Notes under the pieces: model-generated
What the model was told of the DNA's origin: nothing
What the model saw: only the letters and a program-made list of their open reading frames with translations
Database searches by the model: none
In this document: in pieces, positions 23,999-34,948 of the stretch
How positions within the stretch are numbered: the first letter of the stretch is position 1
Layout: every line of letters starts with the position of its first letter
Made by a program: the position numbers and the translations under genes
Assembly: GCF_042186555.1 (NCBI RefSeq)
Contig: NC_133327.1
Coordinates: 105,213,853-105,277,852 of the forward strand
Direction of reading: 5' to 3'
Source: Aquarana catesbeiana
Taxonomy: Eukaryota > Chordata > Amphibia > Anura > Ranidae
Length of the DNA stretch: 64,000 nt

Positions 23999-24600
23999 AA
24001 TAACTTTACATTTGGGATGAAGTGCTGGAGAGGCAGTGCTGCACCTGTAAATTCTTAAATCTCTATGTGGGAGATTACATTTCAGTTGCAGGTATTCAAC
24101 AGAATGGAACACATTATGATGGAATAAGTCTCCAGTAGTACATAATCTAGCTGCTGTCCAATTTTCTAATTATAATTCAGGGATTGATACAGAGAGGACT
24201 GTGAGTGGTCAAGTAAATGTTTCTTTTGTGGATAGCTTCTGTCTATCCCTGTGGACAGATTGCCATGCCTCATGAGAAGCCTGCACAAAAGACAATGATG
24301 TAGCCATCTTGATATTAGGATTGAATGGAGATGCTCCCAATACAGAAAAAGCAAATCCCGATACCACATTTTCCATACTGATTTTTTTCAAACTCTTTGG
24401 GTTGCTGCAGTGTTTCAGTTGATCCAGATTGGTAGCTTTATAATAGTGCAAGATATTGGGAGCTTCCGTACCTCCAATAGTCACATGTTTATACAAACAA
24501 TTTCTGTTTATTCTAGCATTCTTGCATGTCAAATGAAACATAGAAAAGCAGATAGGATTCTGAGTAAAAACAAAGTGGGGACAGGGACTGTATAAAAAAG
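23999..24600 (-). pseudogene. Old L1 ORF2 C-terminal fragment, 5' part
   Basis: Minus strand reads GGTEAPNILHYYKATNLDQL near 24405-24465, matching the L1 ORF2 segment GGLGIPDILKYHKAIALQRI in the nested L1 at about 21990-22060. One open stretch of about 110 codons survives (24209-24541). It joins the fragment at 16980-17401 once the plus-strand L1 is removed. Confidence 0.7.
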
Positions 24601-24821
24601 ATAAAGAATGTTTGGTAATGTTATAAAATCTTTCAGGAATGTGTCCTCTATTTACAAATGATTTTTAACTTGGCCGTGATGGAAGGCTGATTTCAAAGTG
24701 AAAACCTGTAGGCTGTTTTAGTAGCACTTCCTAAGCTACCTTAAAGTCGACTCAGCTAATTGTCACCTCTTTAATAAATACAGACGTTAAACTGATTGCA
24801 CAAATACTAACATCCCATATT
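24601..24821. other. Noncoding, no feature seen
   Basis: Between old L1 remnant and Tc1; nothing recognised. Confidence 0.35.
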
Positions 24822-25730
24822 TACAGTGCCTTGAAAAAGTATTCATACCCCTTGAAATTTTCCACATTTTGTCATGTTACAACCAAAAATATAAATGTAT
24901 TTTATTGGGATTTTATGTGATAGACCAACGCAACATTTTTTACAAATAAATATCTGAAAAGTGTGGCGTGCATTTGTATTCAGCCCCCTTTACTCTGATA
25001 CACCTAACTAAAATTTAGTAGAACCAATTGCCTTCAGAATTCATGTAATTAGTAAATAGAGTCCACCTGTGTGTAATTTCATCTCAATATAAATACAGCT
25101 GTTCTGTGAATCCCTGAGAGGTTTGTTAGAGAACCTTGATGAACAAACAACATCATGAAGGCCAAGGAACACACCAGGCAGGTCAGGGATAAAGTTGTGG
25201 AGAAGTTTTTTTTTTTAAATCAGATTCTTTTTATTGATTTTTAAAACATAAGAAGAGAAAAAACTCTTCCTTAAAACAAAAACAAAAACATACATCAAAT
25301 TACGTTGCCAAGGACATATTATTATCCAAATATACAGTCAATCAGCTTATGTTTCCTGCAATTTTATGGCATATATAGGCTTACAATCAATCTATGAAAA
25401 CAAATCTTTACATATCTATACCAATTTCAGCTTTACCTCGTATTTTCTATAATTAGTAAGTGTGTCCTTTTAGTACTTTGTACCCCTACTCCGCTCCCGG
25501 TCCTTCAACGGACAATCGGTCAGTGTAGAGGTACCTCTCCCCCCTAAACAATGGGGGGGGGGGGATAGTGTCTGCTTTCTTCTTTTAACTAATATATAAT
25601 TAAAACCTTATAACTCGTCACCGCAGAGTAAGACAACTTCTCATCAAAATTATTGACAGTTTGATCTATATTTTGAGTCCCTATGACATCATAGCATCCT
25701 GTATCCATTCAATGTAGACAGCCTCCCTCC

Positions 25731-28700
25731 TCAAACAAGGGGGGTAGGCGTCTGCGTTCTGCCACCTAGTATTTTATTTTGGACCAATTGGAAGGGGGCT
25801 AAACCAGGTACCTCCAACCAAGGATCCCATATACGTTCAAATTTTGCTGGGCTACCCCTGTGTTGGTATGTCAGCTTTTCCCTCAATAGAGTTTCATTTA
25901 TGGTATTCACCCATTCTGCGTGTGTCGGTGGTGTCACCGAAAGCCATTTCTTAGCTATAAGTTTTCTAGCAATAAACAACATTCTGGTGATTGCTATATA
26001 CGTATGTGGTGTATATAGTTCTTCGTCCAACCATCCCAACAGACACAGCTTGGGGTCAACCACAAATGTAAGATTCCATATTTTATTTATAGAGCTGATT
26101 ATTTCAGACCAGTATCTTTGTAATTTTGGGCACTTCCAGAGCATGTGTATAAGGGTGCCATTATCTATCTTACAACGGGGGCAAAATGGTTCATCTCTTC
26201 TGTTCCATTTATATAATTTATAGGGGGTACGGTAGGTTTGGTGTATAATGAATAGTTGCGTGAGTTTTTGGGAAGAGGAAAGAGACACTTTAGGCACAGT
26301 CTCCATTATAGCAGACCATTCCTCATCTGTAATGTGACCTATATCCTCCCCCCAACTTGTCCTGCATTTTAGTCTTGGATATCTGCATTATTAGTGATTC
26401 ATATATAGATGATATCTGCCCTTTCCTAGACATTGAGTTTACCAGCTGTGTAAGCACCGTTGGTGTAGTTAATTCCCACTTAGAAAGTGTAGTTTGTGCT
26501 GAGATGGCGTGCCTAAGTTGTAAATATTGAAAGAACACAACATTTGGTATGCCATATTCTTCTCTTAGGGATTGAAAGTCCCGTAAAAGTCCTCCTTGGT
26601 ATAACTGCTTAATATACACCACCCCACTCCTAGACCATACAGAGAAGCCCTTTAATTTACACAGTTCGGGAAAATTGCTATTGTTCCATATACGAGACCA
26701 TTCAGAGTACCCTTCATAATGAAAATGTTGCTTGGCCTTGTTCCATATCTTATCTATAAGCACCAAAGTTTTGTATTCAGGTACCCTACGGAACTCTCCT
26801 GCTTCCAAGCACTCCACAAGGCCCCCATTCGAGAGTAATGTACATATAATATTGCTCGCAGGGTCAGATAACTCAGAGTCCTGCCAACCTGTCAGGTGTT
26901 GCAATTGGGCCGCTATAAAATAATAATATGGGTTTGGGACTGCCAGCCCGCCCGAGTCCTTTGCCTCCTGTAGTGTTTCCAATTTAATACGCGGCACCTG
27001 TTTCCTCCAGATCAAAGAGCGAAATATGGTGTTACATTTTTTGAAAATGTGTATAGGGATCCATATAGGGGCGTTGTGGAGCGCATACAAAAGTTGTGGA
27101 CCCCAGACCATTTTTATCAGGTTACATCGGCCAACTACCGAAAGGGGCAGTTTTATCCAACTGGCTGTTTTTTCCTGGAATTTTTTAATCAAGGGATTTA
27201 TATTAAGTTTAACATATAGTTCTAAATTGGGGTGGATGACTATGCCTAAGTATCGGAAAGTATCTACTACCTTTATCTGGTCTGCTGCTGAGGGAAGTGG
27301 CGACACAAGGGGGTCCAATGGTAACAATGTGGATTTGTCCCAGTTTATCTTGAACCCTGAATAGGATCCAAATTTACTAATTAACTCCATGAGACTTGTT
27401 AAGGAGGCAGACGTGTCGCCCAAAAAGATGAGCGCATCGTCAGCATACAAGGCTATTTTATCTTCCAAATTTCCCCTTTTAAAACCGCATATAGTCAGGT
27501 TCTCTCTGATAGCAGCAGCCAGAGGCTCTATGGCCAAAGCAAAGAGCAATGGGGATAATAGGCAGCCTTGTCTTGTTCCCCTGTGCAAATCAAAGAAGGA
27601 GGAGAGTGTGTTGTTAATTCTAATACATGCTTTTGGTTTTCTGTATAGTAGTTTGATCCAGGATATGAATGTCTCTCCCAAGTTGAACTTCTCTAGCACC
27701 CTCCAAAGATAATTCCATTCTACGCTATCGAATGCCTTAGCGGCGTCTAGGGACAGGATAGCTCTTTGACCTGTATTATCTGTTGGGATTTGCATGTTTA
27801 AATATAGTCTGCGAAGATTGTGTGCTGTGGATCTGTTCGGTATAAATCCCGATTGATCCGGGTGCACTATTTTTGTCACCACCTTAGACAACCGCATAGC
27901 GAGGACTTTAGTGAGCAATTTCAAATCATTATTCAAAAGTGATATGGGCCTGTAAGACTCAGGCTGGATCGGATCCTTCCCGGGTTTCAACAGGACCACT
28001 ACCACTGCCTCGTACATGGAGTCTGGTAATGAATCATTGGTGTGTGCATCCTTAATTGTGTGTAGCAATTCCGGTAAGAGTATGCCACCAAATTTTTTAT
28101 ACATCTCTACCGGGAGACCATCATTCCCCGGGGCCTTAGAATTGGGGAATGTTGCTAATGCAAGTTGCAATTCTTCTAGAGATATAGGTGCATTTAGTAG
28201 TTTTTTGTCTTCCCCCTGTATTGTCGGAAGTGAGATTCCATCTAAAAACTCAGTTAAGTCTTCTTCAGGGTAACTCACCTTCGAGGAATACACATCCTGG
28301 AAAAAAGTACAGAATCCCTTCATAATTGAAGGGGTGTCCATAGCTACTTGTGTTGGTGATACCGCCAAGCGGTGAATAATTGGTGATGGCTGCTGTGATT
28401 TGGCTATTACCGCTAACATGTGTCCTGTTTTTTCTCCCTCTTCAAAGTATGTTTGTGCGGTAAAGAAACGTTTGTTTTCTGCTTGTTGGGTATGTATGGT
28501 GCGATACATTTTTTGTGCGTCTTTCCATTTTCTTTCACTATCAGGTGTGGGTGTCTGTAGGAATTCCTCCTCAGCTTTGTCTACCGCAATGCTGGCGTCA
28601 GCTGCCCATTGTCTGCTATTTGTTTTAATTGCGGCTATTTCCTTAATACACATTCCCCTGATAAAAGCCTTCAGAGTGTCCCAAACTATACCTGGTGGGG

Positions 28701-29526
28701 CAGAATGTTTATTGTCTAGTAAGAAGTGTTGAATTTGTATTTGCATTTGTTTAGTATCTCTAAACAGAGGAATCCAAAAAGGATTCATCTTCCAGTGTAT
28801 TGGTAACTTTACAGTGGGGAAGCTTAAACTGAGTTGTACCGGGGAATGGTCGGATAGGCCTCTAGCAAGATAAATAACCTCTGGATCATAACAGTGCGTT
28901 AATGTATTACCCAAAACTAAATCAATGCGCGACAAAGTAGAGTGCGTTAGGGAATGACATGAAAATTGTGCCTTAAAAGGAAACTTACACCGCCATAAAT
29001 CAAAAAGCCCAATCTCCGTCAAAAATTTTGCAAGAGCTGTATATGTCCTGGGGCCCTGAGGGCAGTACTTCCTGTGAACATCTAAAGACATGTCCAGAGT
29101 ACTGTTAAAATCTCCCATGACATATACCGGTACCCGAGGATATTTTGCCAGAAATCTAGAAAGACATTGCATTATTGTTAAATTAAATGGTGGAGGTATA
29201 TATACACAGGTGTGTGATTCCCAAGTTCCCATAAGAAAAATAAACCTGCCCTCTACATCAATTTGTGCATCAATTTTTGTGAATGAGGTAGTCCTGGAAA
29301 ACAGTATACTCACACCCCTTGAATACTGGGTATGTGTGGAATGGTATTGAGTAGGATATTTCGATAAGTGTAACAGGTTGGTGGTGTCTCTAGTGAGATG
29401 CGTCTCTTGCAGACATATTACAGTGGGGTTCCGATGTGAGATAGAGGTGAAAATGGCAGTTCTCTTTTTAGGGTCATGTAAGCCTCTCACATTCCATGAG
29501 AGAATTGACTCAGTTCGCTTAGTCAT
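25731..29526 (-). pseudogene. L1 ORF2, intact except for a one-base G-run insertion
   Basis: ATG at 29526 on the minus strand opens 1,067 codons. Endonuclease: N12, QETH with E41, GDFN with D139 and N141, RIDLVLG, LSDHSPV with D226-H227. Reverse transcriptase: YRPISLLNNDLKLLTK near 525, LDAAKAFDSVEW near 593, GTRQGCLLSPLLFAL near 650 and YADD at 694-697 (27436-27447). The frame is lost at a six-G run (plus-strand C-run 26348-26353); with five Gs the reading continues through ITDEEWSAIM into an open C-terminal part, 25731-26306, containing CPRCKIDNGTLIHMLWKCP. Total about 1,265 codons, full length for the family. The run length could be a true mutation or a sequencing error; the sequence alone cannot tell. 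Confidence 0.88.
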
Positions 29527-29973
29527 TTGGTGCAGTTGCTAGTTGTGATCCAACCCCCGATATTGGAGGTCTGTGGCATATGAACTCAGATGATACAGTA
29601 TAAGTTCTGAAGTGTAGAAAATGTATTGCGTGACTTGTACCATGTGTCTCACTCTGCAGATTTGCAACCATCGTCAAAGCAAACTTGCTTTGCGACCAAA
29701 ATATATAGCGCCCATTCAACCAGGGCTTAAAAACGGAAAAAAGAAAAACAAACTGAAATAAAGTAACTTCCATTGGAAAGCCTTCCATTGGTGCCCCGCA
29801 GGGCGTTTGGTGGGGTAATAAAGAGGGCTGGGACCTTGTGCCCATAAAGTCCTAAACAATAGGGGTCACTGGTAAAATAAACCAAAAAAAAAAAAGTCAG
29901 TTGTGACTCTCTGCGGGCTCCATTTTATCTAAGGTGAGCATAAAGAATCAATGTACGGGGTTCATGCGTTGTG

Positions 29974-31056
29974 TCATCCTGGTTCATTTCCACGCACGGC
30001 TGCCTGCAAATGCCTCTCGTGTCTGTCCAGCCAATTGGTAGCCATCATAGGATTTTCAAAAAAGTGCACCGTGCCCTCAGCAACCACTCTCAACTTGTCA
30101 GGGTATAGCATAGAATATATCACCGAGAGAGCACGCAGTCTCTTTTTGACCTCAGTATATTTTGCTCTTTGTTTCTGCACAGCCGCTGAGAAATCAGGGT
30201 ATATTGACACTCTGGCACCCTGAATTTCCATATTGGGTTTCTGTCTGGCCAAGCGAAGTATACTATCCCTGTCCTTGTAATGTAGTAATTTCAGCAAAAA
30301 TGGTCTGTCGTTGCCCCCTGGTGGCGGTGGACGGAGTGGCACTCTATGGGCTCTTTCAACAGAAAAGAATGGTGTAAGGTTATTTCTCCCAAATGTGTCA
30401 GCTAGCCAGGTTTCAATAAAATCAGTGGGGTTTTTTCCTTCAGCTTTTTCAGGTATACCGACAATGCGAATATTTGACCTTCTCAATCTGTTCTCCATAT
30501 CCTCCACTCTATTCACGGTTTCTGTGGCTTTAGCTGAAGTTGTGTGAATCTCCTGAGCAAGAGGGGGTATATCATCCTCTAGTGTGCTCACTCTTCCCTC
30601 CAGAGCAGTGGCTCTCTCTCTTATTTTCTGCATATCTTGCCTTATGTGTAATATGCCTTCTTTCATGCTTTTGACTTCAATAGAGAGTTCAGTTAGTGAG
30701 GAGCCATAAGTGTGAACTGCAGTCAGTATATCATGCAGGGAAGGCTCAGAGTGCTCAGTGTCTGGAGCTTTGGCTGCTTCAGAGGAAGGAGGGGGGGATG
30801 GGGGATTCCTCACTGTGTGTTCTGTTGCTCCAGGGGCCATCTTCTCTATGCCATGCTGTGCTGTTTGCTGTGGGACACTCTTGGCTGCTGCCTTTGCATG
30901 TGAGGTATGTGGCTGTGTTGTTTTGTGAGTGCCAGTGTCGTGAGCATACCTCTCCAGGCGTGCAGCTGCTGATAGCTGTGATTCCTTCCCTGCACGCTGT
31001 GGGAGCGGGGATCCCCCATCTTGGCCATGCCGGCCGGCCGAACGGCTCTCCTCCAT
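29974..31056 (-). CDS. L1 ORF1 protein (360 aa), open
   Basis: RNA-binding trimeric chaperone of the L1 particle. Start taken at the ATG 31056-31054; an in-frame GTG four codons earlier is unlikely to be used. Residues 1-100 are low-complexity. About 105-190 is a coiled coil (IRERATALEGRVSTLEDDI). RLRRSNIRIVGIPE at 191-204 begins the RRM, with ERAHRVPLRPPPPGG near 234-248 and RPFLLKLLHYKDRDSILR at 251-268. C-terminal domain: YPDFSAAVQKQRAKYTEVKK at 286-305. Uninterrupted, with all domains, and upstream of an almost intact ORF2. Similar in layout to, but clearly diverged from, the plus-strand ORF1 at 17.5 kb, so two L1 lineages are present. Confidence 0.9.
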   Translation of the reverse strand: MEESRSAGRHGQDGGSPLPQRAGKESQLSAAARLERYAHDTGTHKTTQPHTSHAKAAAKSVPQQTAQHGIEKMAPGATEHTVRNPPSPPPSSEAAKAPDTEHSEPSLHDILTAVHTYGSSLTELSIEVKSMKEGILHIRQDMQKIRERATALEGRVSTLEDDIPPLAQEIHTTSAKATETVNRVEDMENRLRRSNIRIVGIPEKAEGKNPTDFIETWLADTFGRNNLTPFFSVERAHRVPLRPPPPGGNDRPFLLKLLHYKDRDSILRLARQKPNMEIQGARVSIYPDFSAAVQKQRAKYTEVKKRLRALSVIYSMLYPDKLRVVAEGTVHFFENPMMATNWLDRHERHLQAAVRGNEPG

Positions 31057-32440
31057 CCTCCCAGACACCCCCGTTTTGGATGTAAAGCGACCGGGTGTCG
31101 CTGTAGGTGTTGCCCCACACCGGGAGCGAAGTGTCCGGTCTATGGTAGCGGTGGATCGGGCTCACTTCAGGATGTTTTCTGTTCAGGATGCTGGAGCCTC
31201 TGTGAGACACGTCCTCTCACATGGAAGTCCAAGCCACGCCCCTGTGGAGAAGTTTAAAGCAGGGTTAGGTTATAAAAAAATATCCCAAGCATTGAATTTC
31301 TCACAGAGCACTGTTCAATCCATAATCTGAAAATGGAAAGAGCATGGCACAACTACAAACCTACCTACATGGCTATACACCTAAACTGATAGGCTGGGCA
31401 AGGAGAGCATTAATCAGAGAAGCAGCTAAGAAGGCCATGGTAACTCTGGAGAAGCTGCAGAGATCTACAGCTCAGGTGGGAGAATCTGTCCAAAGGACAA
31501 CTATTAGTCGTGCACTCCATAAATCTGGCCTTTATGGAAGAGTAGCCAGAAGAAATTCATTGCTGAAAGAAAGCCATAAGAAGTCCCATTTGCAGTTTGC
31601 GAGAAGCCATGTGGGGTACACAGCAAATTTGTGGGAGAAGGTGCTCTGGTCGGATGAGACCAACATTGAACTTTTTGGCCTAAAAAAAAATGCTAAGTGT
31701 GGGTAAAAATGCTATGTGTGGTGGAAAACTAACACTACATATCACCCTGAACACACCATCCCCACCGTGAAACATGGTGGTGGCAGAATCATGTTGTGGG
31801 GATTCTTTTCTTCAACAGGGACAGGGAAGCTAGTCAGAGCTGTTGGAAAGATGGATGGAGCCAAATACAGGGCAATCTTAGAAGAAACCTGAGTCCGCAA
31901 AAGACTTGAGACTGGGGTGAAGGTTCAACTTCCAGCAGGACAATGACCCTAAACATACAGCCAGAGCTACAATGGAATGGTTTAGATCAAAGCATATTCA
32001 TGTGTTGGGATGGCCCAGTCAAAGTCCAGACCTAAATTCAATTGAGAATCTGTGGCAAGACTTAAAAATTGCTGTTCACAGATGCTCTCCGTCCAATCTG
32101 ACAAATCTTGACCTATTTTGAAAAAAAGAATAGGAAAAATGTCACTCTCTAAATGTGCAAAGCTGGTAGAGACATATCCAAAAAGACTTGCAGCGAAAGG
32201 TGGTTCTACAAAGTATTGACTCAGGGTGGCTGAACACAAATGGATGCCACACTTTTTAACATATTTATTTGCAAAAAAAATTGAACACCATTTATCATTT
32301 TCGTTCCACTTCACAATTATGTGCCACTTTGTGTTGGTCTATCACATAACATCCCAATATAATACATTTATATTTTTGGTTGTAGCATGACAAAATGTGG
32401 TAAATTTTAAGGGGTATGAATACTTTTCCAAGGCACTGTA

Positions 32441-32689
32441 TACTCTCCCTCTGACCTTGATTAAGGCAGACCAGGTGGACTTTTTGCATCTGGTCCAACA
32501 GGTGGAGGGACCTAAGCTTTTCTAAGTTCAGTTTGAGACACCTGAATGATAATAATAATAAATAATAGTAACAGAGTACATTAAAAACAGTGAGACTGTG
32601 ATAATATATTGAATTAAACATAAAGGATCCACCACCTGTACAAAATATAATTCACTAGACCAAAGAACTTAAAAAAAATAAAAACATGT
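32441..32689. other. Noncoding next to old L1 ORF1
   Basis: Possibly the inter-ORF part of the minus-strand L1 remnant; no motif seen. Confidence 0.3.
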
Positions 32690-33494
32690 TTTACCAATAT
32701 TCAACAGGCTTTTTAGATAATGAGACAACACTCTCACAGAGTCTGAGCCAAAACTCAAGTTGCATGACTCCCAAACAAGTTAGGTGACTAAAGGGAACAG
32801 GATGTTCTCTGATTATTTCTGTCACTGCTGCAAACATTTCCTTCATCTGTTCATTAACAGCGGAAATGTCAGCAAACAAAGTAACTGAAGCTCATAGATC
32901 AGGAAGTGTTCCCGCTTTCCTTGCCACTGCCATGAGTCGTTCTTTAATATAATGCAGACTTACCCTTGCGAAAATATCACAGGGCATAGTCTCTGGGAGA
33001 TTTTAAGGGTTGGGAATTCTGTGTGCCCTATCAGTTGCAAAATCATGCAGAACTGTAAGGGTAGCATGGTCCTAAACAAATAAGTTTGATAATGCTTTGG
33101 TTCTGCTGTGTTACTGAATCTTACACTCCATGTATTTGTATGTTATTTCTGTGGGATCTATCTTTCGGGTCCAGAAATTCACTTAGCTGGTCATTCTGAC
33201 CTTGCACATGTGATATGATATTGGTTAAGTCATGCTGCAATAAGCATTTCAGTTACAAAAAAAACTTTTTTACATAGTTGTTGTGACTGGGGTGTCAGAA
33301 GCAAGATAAGTGAGCTGTTAATGTTAGGTGTGACTATGCAATCTGCTTTGAATGCGGTGTGCTGGCTTTCTCTCTCAAAGTTTTTTTAGAGTAGGATGAG
33401 GCTGAATAAGAGGTTGGTCCTGATCTTTTAACAGTTGCCTCCTGCATTTGCTTCTCCATATGACCCTTCTGTGTCATCAGGTCTTGGGGATGAC
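32690..33494 (-). pseudogene. Old L1 ORF1 remnant
   Basis: Minus strand pieces in the ORF1 order. 33334-33494 gives MEKQMQEATVKRSGPTSYSA. Near 33180-33130 is HRNNIQIHGV, the start of the RRM. Near 33040-32880 are DRAHRI, LPETMPCDIFARVSLHYIKE and ARKAGTLPDL, then LFADISAVNEQMKEMFAAVT, giving the RNA-binding C-terminus. Stops and frame changes are frequent. With the ORF2 pieces at 16980-17401 and 23999-24600 it may come from one deleted minus-strand L1, or from two elements; the gap at 24601-24821 does not decide this. Confidence 0.65.
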
Positions 33495-34049
33495 CAGGGC
33501 CATCTTTAATATTGATTGGACCCTGGGCAAAAATTTTCTTTGGGCCCCCCCTCCATGCAGTTTTGCTTTCCACCTGTTCTAAGACATACAATAAATAGCA
33601 GCTAGACTCAAAATCTGTTTACTGAATCAGATCAGACATCAATTGCGATTGGTTGCCAGAGGTTACAGTGTATGATTACCGCTCACTGACTGGTTGCTAG
33701 AGGTTACAGCACACATTATGGCTCACTGATTAGTTGCTAGAGGTTACAGCACATGATTTCTGCTTGATGATTGGTTGATGGAGATTACTGTACATAAATA
33801 CTGCTCACTGATTGGTTGCTAGAGGTTACTGCACATCATTACTGCTTACTGATTGGTTGCTAGAGGTTACAGCACATCACCTCCTCACTGCCTGCACACC
33901 ATAGACTGGGGAGGTAATGGGACCCATTAATAGTGAAAAAACTCCTAGGGATCCTAGGATTCTGGGATCAGTGACAGTGCTGGGGGACACACAACAATGA
34001 CAGGGCCCAGGGCAGCTGCACCTTTTGCCCTGCCTTAAAGACGGCCCTG
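33495..34049. mobile_element. Non-autonomous hAT element carrying a minisatellite (555 bp)
   Basis: Ends CAGGGCCATCTTTAA and TTAAAGACGGCCCTG are inverted copies. Flanking 8-mers GGGATGAC (33487-33494) and GGGGTGAC (34050-34057) differ at one base, consistent with the 8-bp duplication of hAT elements. Inserted into the old L1 ORF1. Confidence 0.75.
33651..33893. repeat. 41-bp minisatellite, six units
   Basis: GGTTGC-type anchor words start at 33651, 33692, 33732, 33773, 33814 and 33855. Core TGATTGGTTGCTAGAGGTTA. Inside the hAT element. Confidence 0.85.
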
Positions 34050-34057
34050 GGGGTGAC

Positions 34058-34152
34058 AAGAGACAGGGAGTTGCCACCGCTAGACTTCAATCATTTTGGG
34101 AGCCCTCCTGCTCTGCAGCACTGAAGAAATCTGTCAGTTTGCTGGGATTTTA
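34058..34152. repeat. Direct repeat, left copy
   Basis: About 90 bp matching 34856-34948, including CAATCATTTTGGGAGCCCTC and CTCTGCAGCACTGAAGAAA. The pair flanks an insert of about 700 bp. Confidence 0.7.
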
Positions 34153-34855
34153 AAGAAATGAGTGTGCTTGTCCCTCTAAATGATCAAAACACATATGCAA
34201 AAATACAAAAACAATTTATATATTTACACGTGCAATCAACTACTTAATAATCCGTAAACTACCAAATTTCACAAACAAAAAAAATAAAACACAAAATTAA
34301 AAGTGTCTAAAGCATTATGATCATGCAAAAAAAAAAAATGTAACTCAATCCCAAAATGAATGTGTAAATAAATAAGTCCAAACTTTACGGAAGGTGCCAA
34401 CTCCAGCAGCAAAGTGAAAAGGTGCTTGCAGTGCAAAAATCAGCAATCAAAGTGTTTCAGTGCTAAGGTGCTACTCTTATGCAAAGCAGCTTACCAAATG
34501 CAAATATCTCAGGATATCAGAAGATCTAAATGCGATTGTGGATGTAAAGGGTAAACAGCTCCACTGGCAAGCTCAGAAGACTACCCACCTCATGAAGATA
34601 ACAAACCAGAAACTGCAGTTTCACATGTCAGCTGTGGCTATATGCAGTGGTTGAGACTTAGAATAAGAGAAATCTCATTGGGTAGTAAACTAAAAGTAAC
34701 ATTTATTAATTAGATATTGCACTTACAAATTCAGCAGCATAAGTAGCAGTATATCAAACAACAGCATGTGTGTGCAATGATGTCACAAGATCAGCTCCGC
34801 CCAACACATTTCCCCTGAAAGGACATTTTCAGGAAAGGAGATGTCTGTGGGATGG
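34153..34855. mobile_element. Unassigned insert between direct repeats, possibly Penelope-related
   Basis: AT-rich, no open frame of note. The right end has CAAGATCAGCTCCGCCCAAC and a CCTGAAAGGACATTTTCAGG palindrome, a type of block I recall near Penelope-like elements. The family is inference. Confidence 0.3.
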
Positions 34856-34948
34856 AGTGAGAAAAGGGAGCTGCCACTACTAGACTGCAATCATTTTGGG
34901 AGCCCTCCCACTCTGCAGCACTGAAGAAAGCTTACAGTTGGGATTCCC
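34856..34948. repeat. Direct repeat, right copy
   Basis: Second copy of the 34058-34152 segment, roughly 85-90 percent alike by eye. Confidence 0.7.

Larger units (their letters stand above)
25209..31242 (-). mobile_element. Young-looking full-length L1, minus strand (6.03 kb)
   Basis: Poly-A tail (T-run 25209-25216) at left, 5' end at 31242. Target duplication TGTGGAGAAGTTT is exact at 25196-25208 and 31243-31255. AATAAA (minus) at 25230-25235. 5' leader 186 bp beginning GGGGCGTGGCTTGGAC on the minus strand; inter-ORF gap about 450 bp. Confidence 0.9.
25155..32220 (+). pseudogene. Tc1-like transposase, interrupted by L1 and decayed
   Basis: Coding sequence is 25155-25208 plus 31256-32220. 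ATG at 25155 starts MKAKEHTRQVRDKVVEKF; the L1 falls within the KVVEKF codons of the helix-turn-helix domain. After it come KISQALNFSQSTVQSI, then WSDETNIELFG near 31648 (first D), QQDNDPKHT near 31935 (second D) and SPDLNSIENLWQDL near 32020 (the E). TGA closes it at 32218-32220. Besides the L1, stops and frame changes occur near 31328, 31705 and 31890. Confidence 0.85.
24824..32438 (+). mobile_element. Tc1-like transposon split by an L1 insertion
   Basis: TA at 24822-24823 and 32439-32440. Ends CAGTGCCTTGAAAAAGTATT and its complement; long inverted repeats of 150 bp or more. Without the L1 and one 13-bp duplication it is about 1,568 bp, normal for Tc1. Confidence 0.9.

Noticed and set aside
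26340..26360. Programmed frameshift in L1 ORF2
   Set aside because: The break is a simple G-run length change far downstream of the RT; L1 ORF2 is normally one frame, so indel or read error is the simpler reading.
33651..33893. CRISPR-like array (also the 142-bp and 51-bp arrays)
   Set aside because: Units are contiguous with no unique spacers, in an animal genome, inside transposons.
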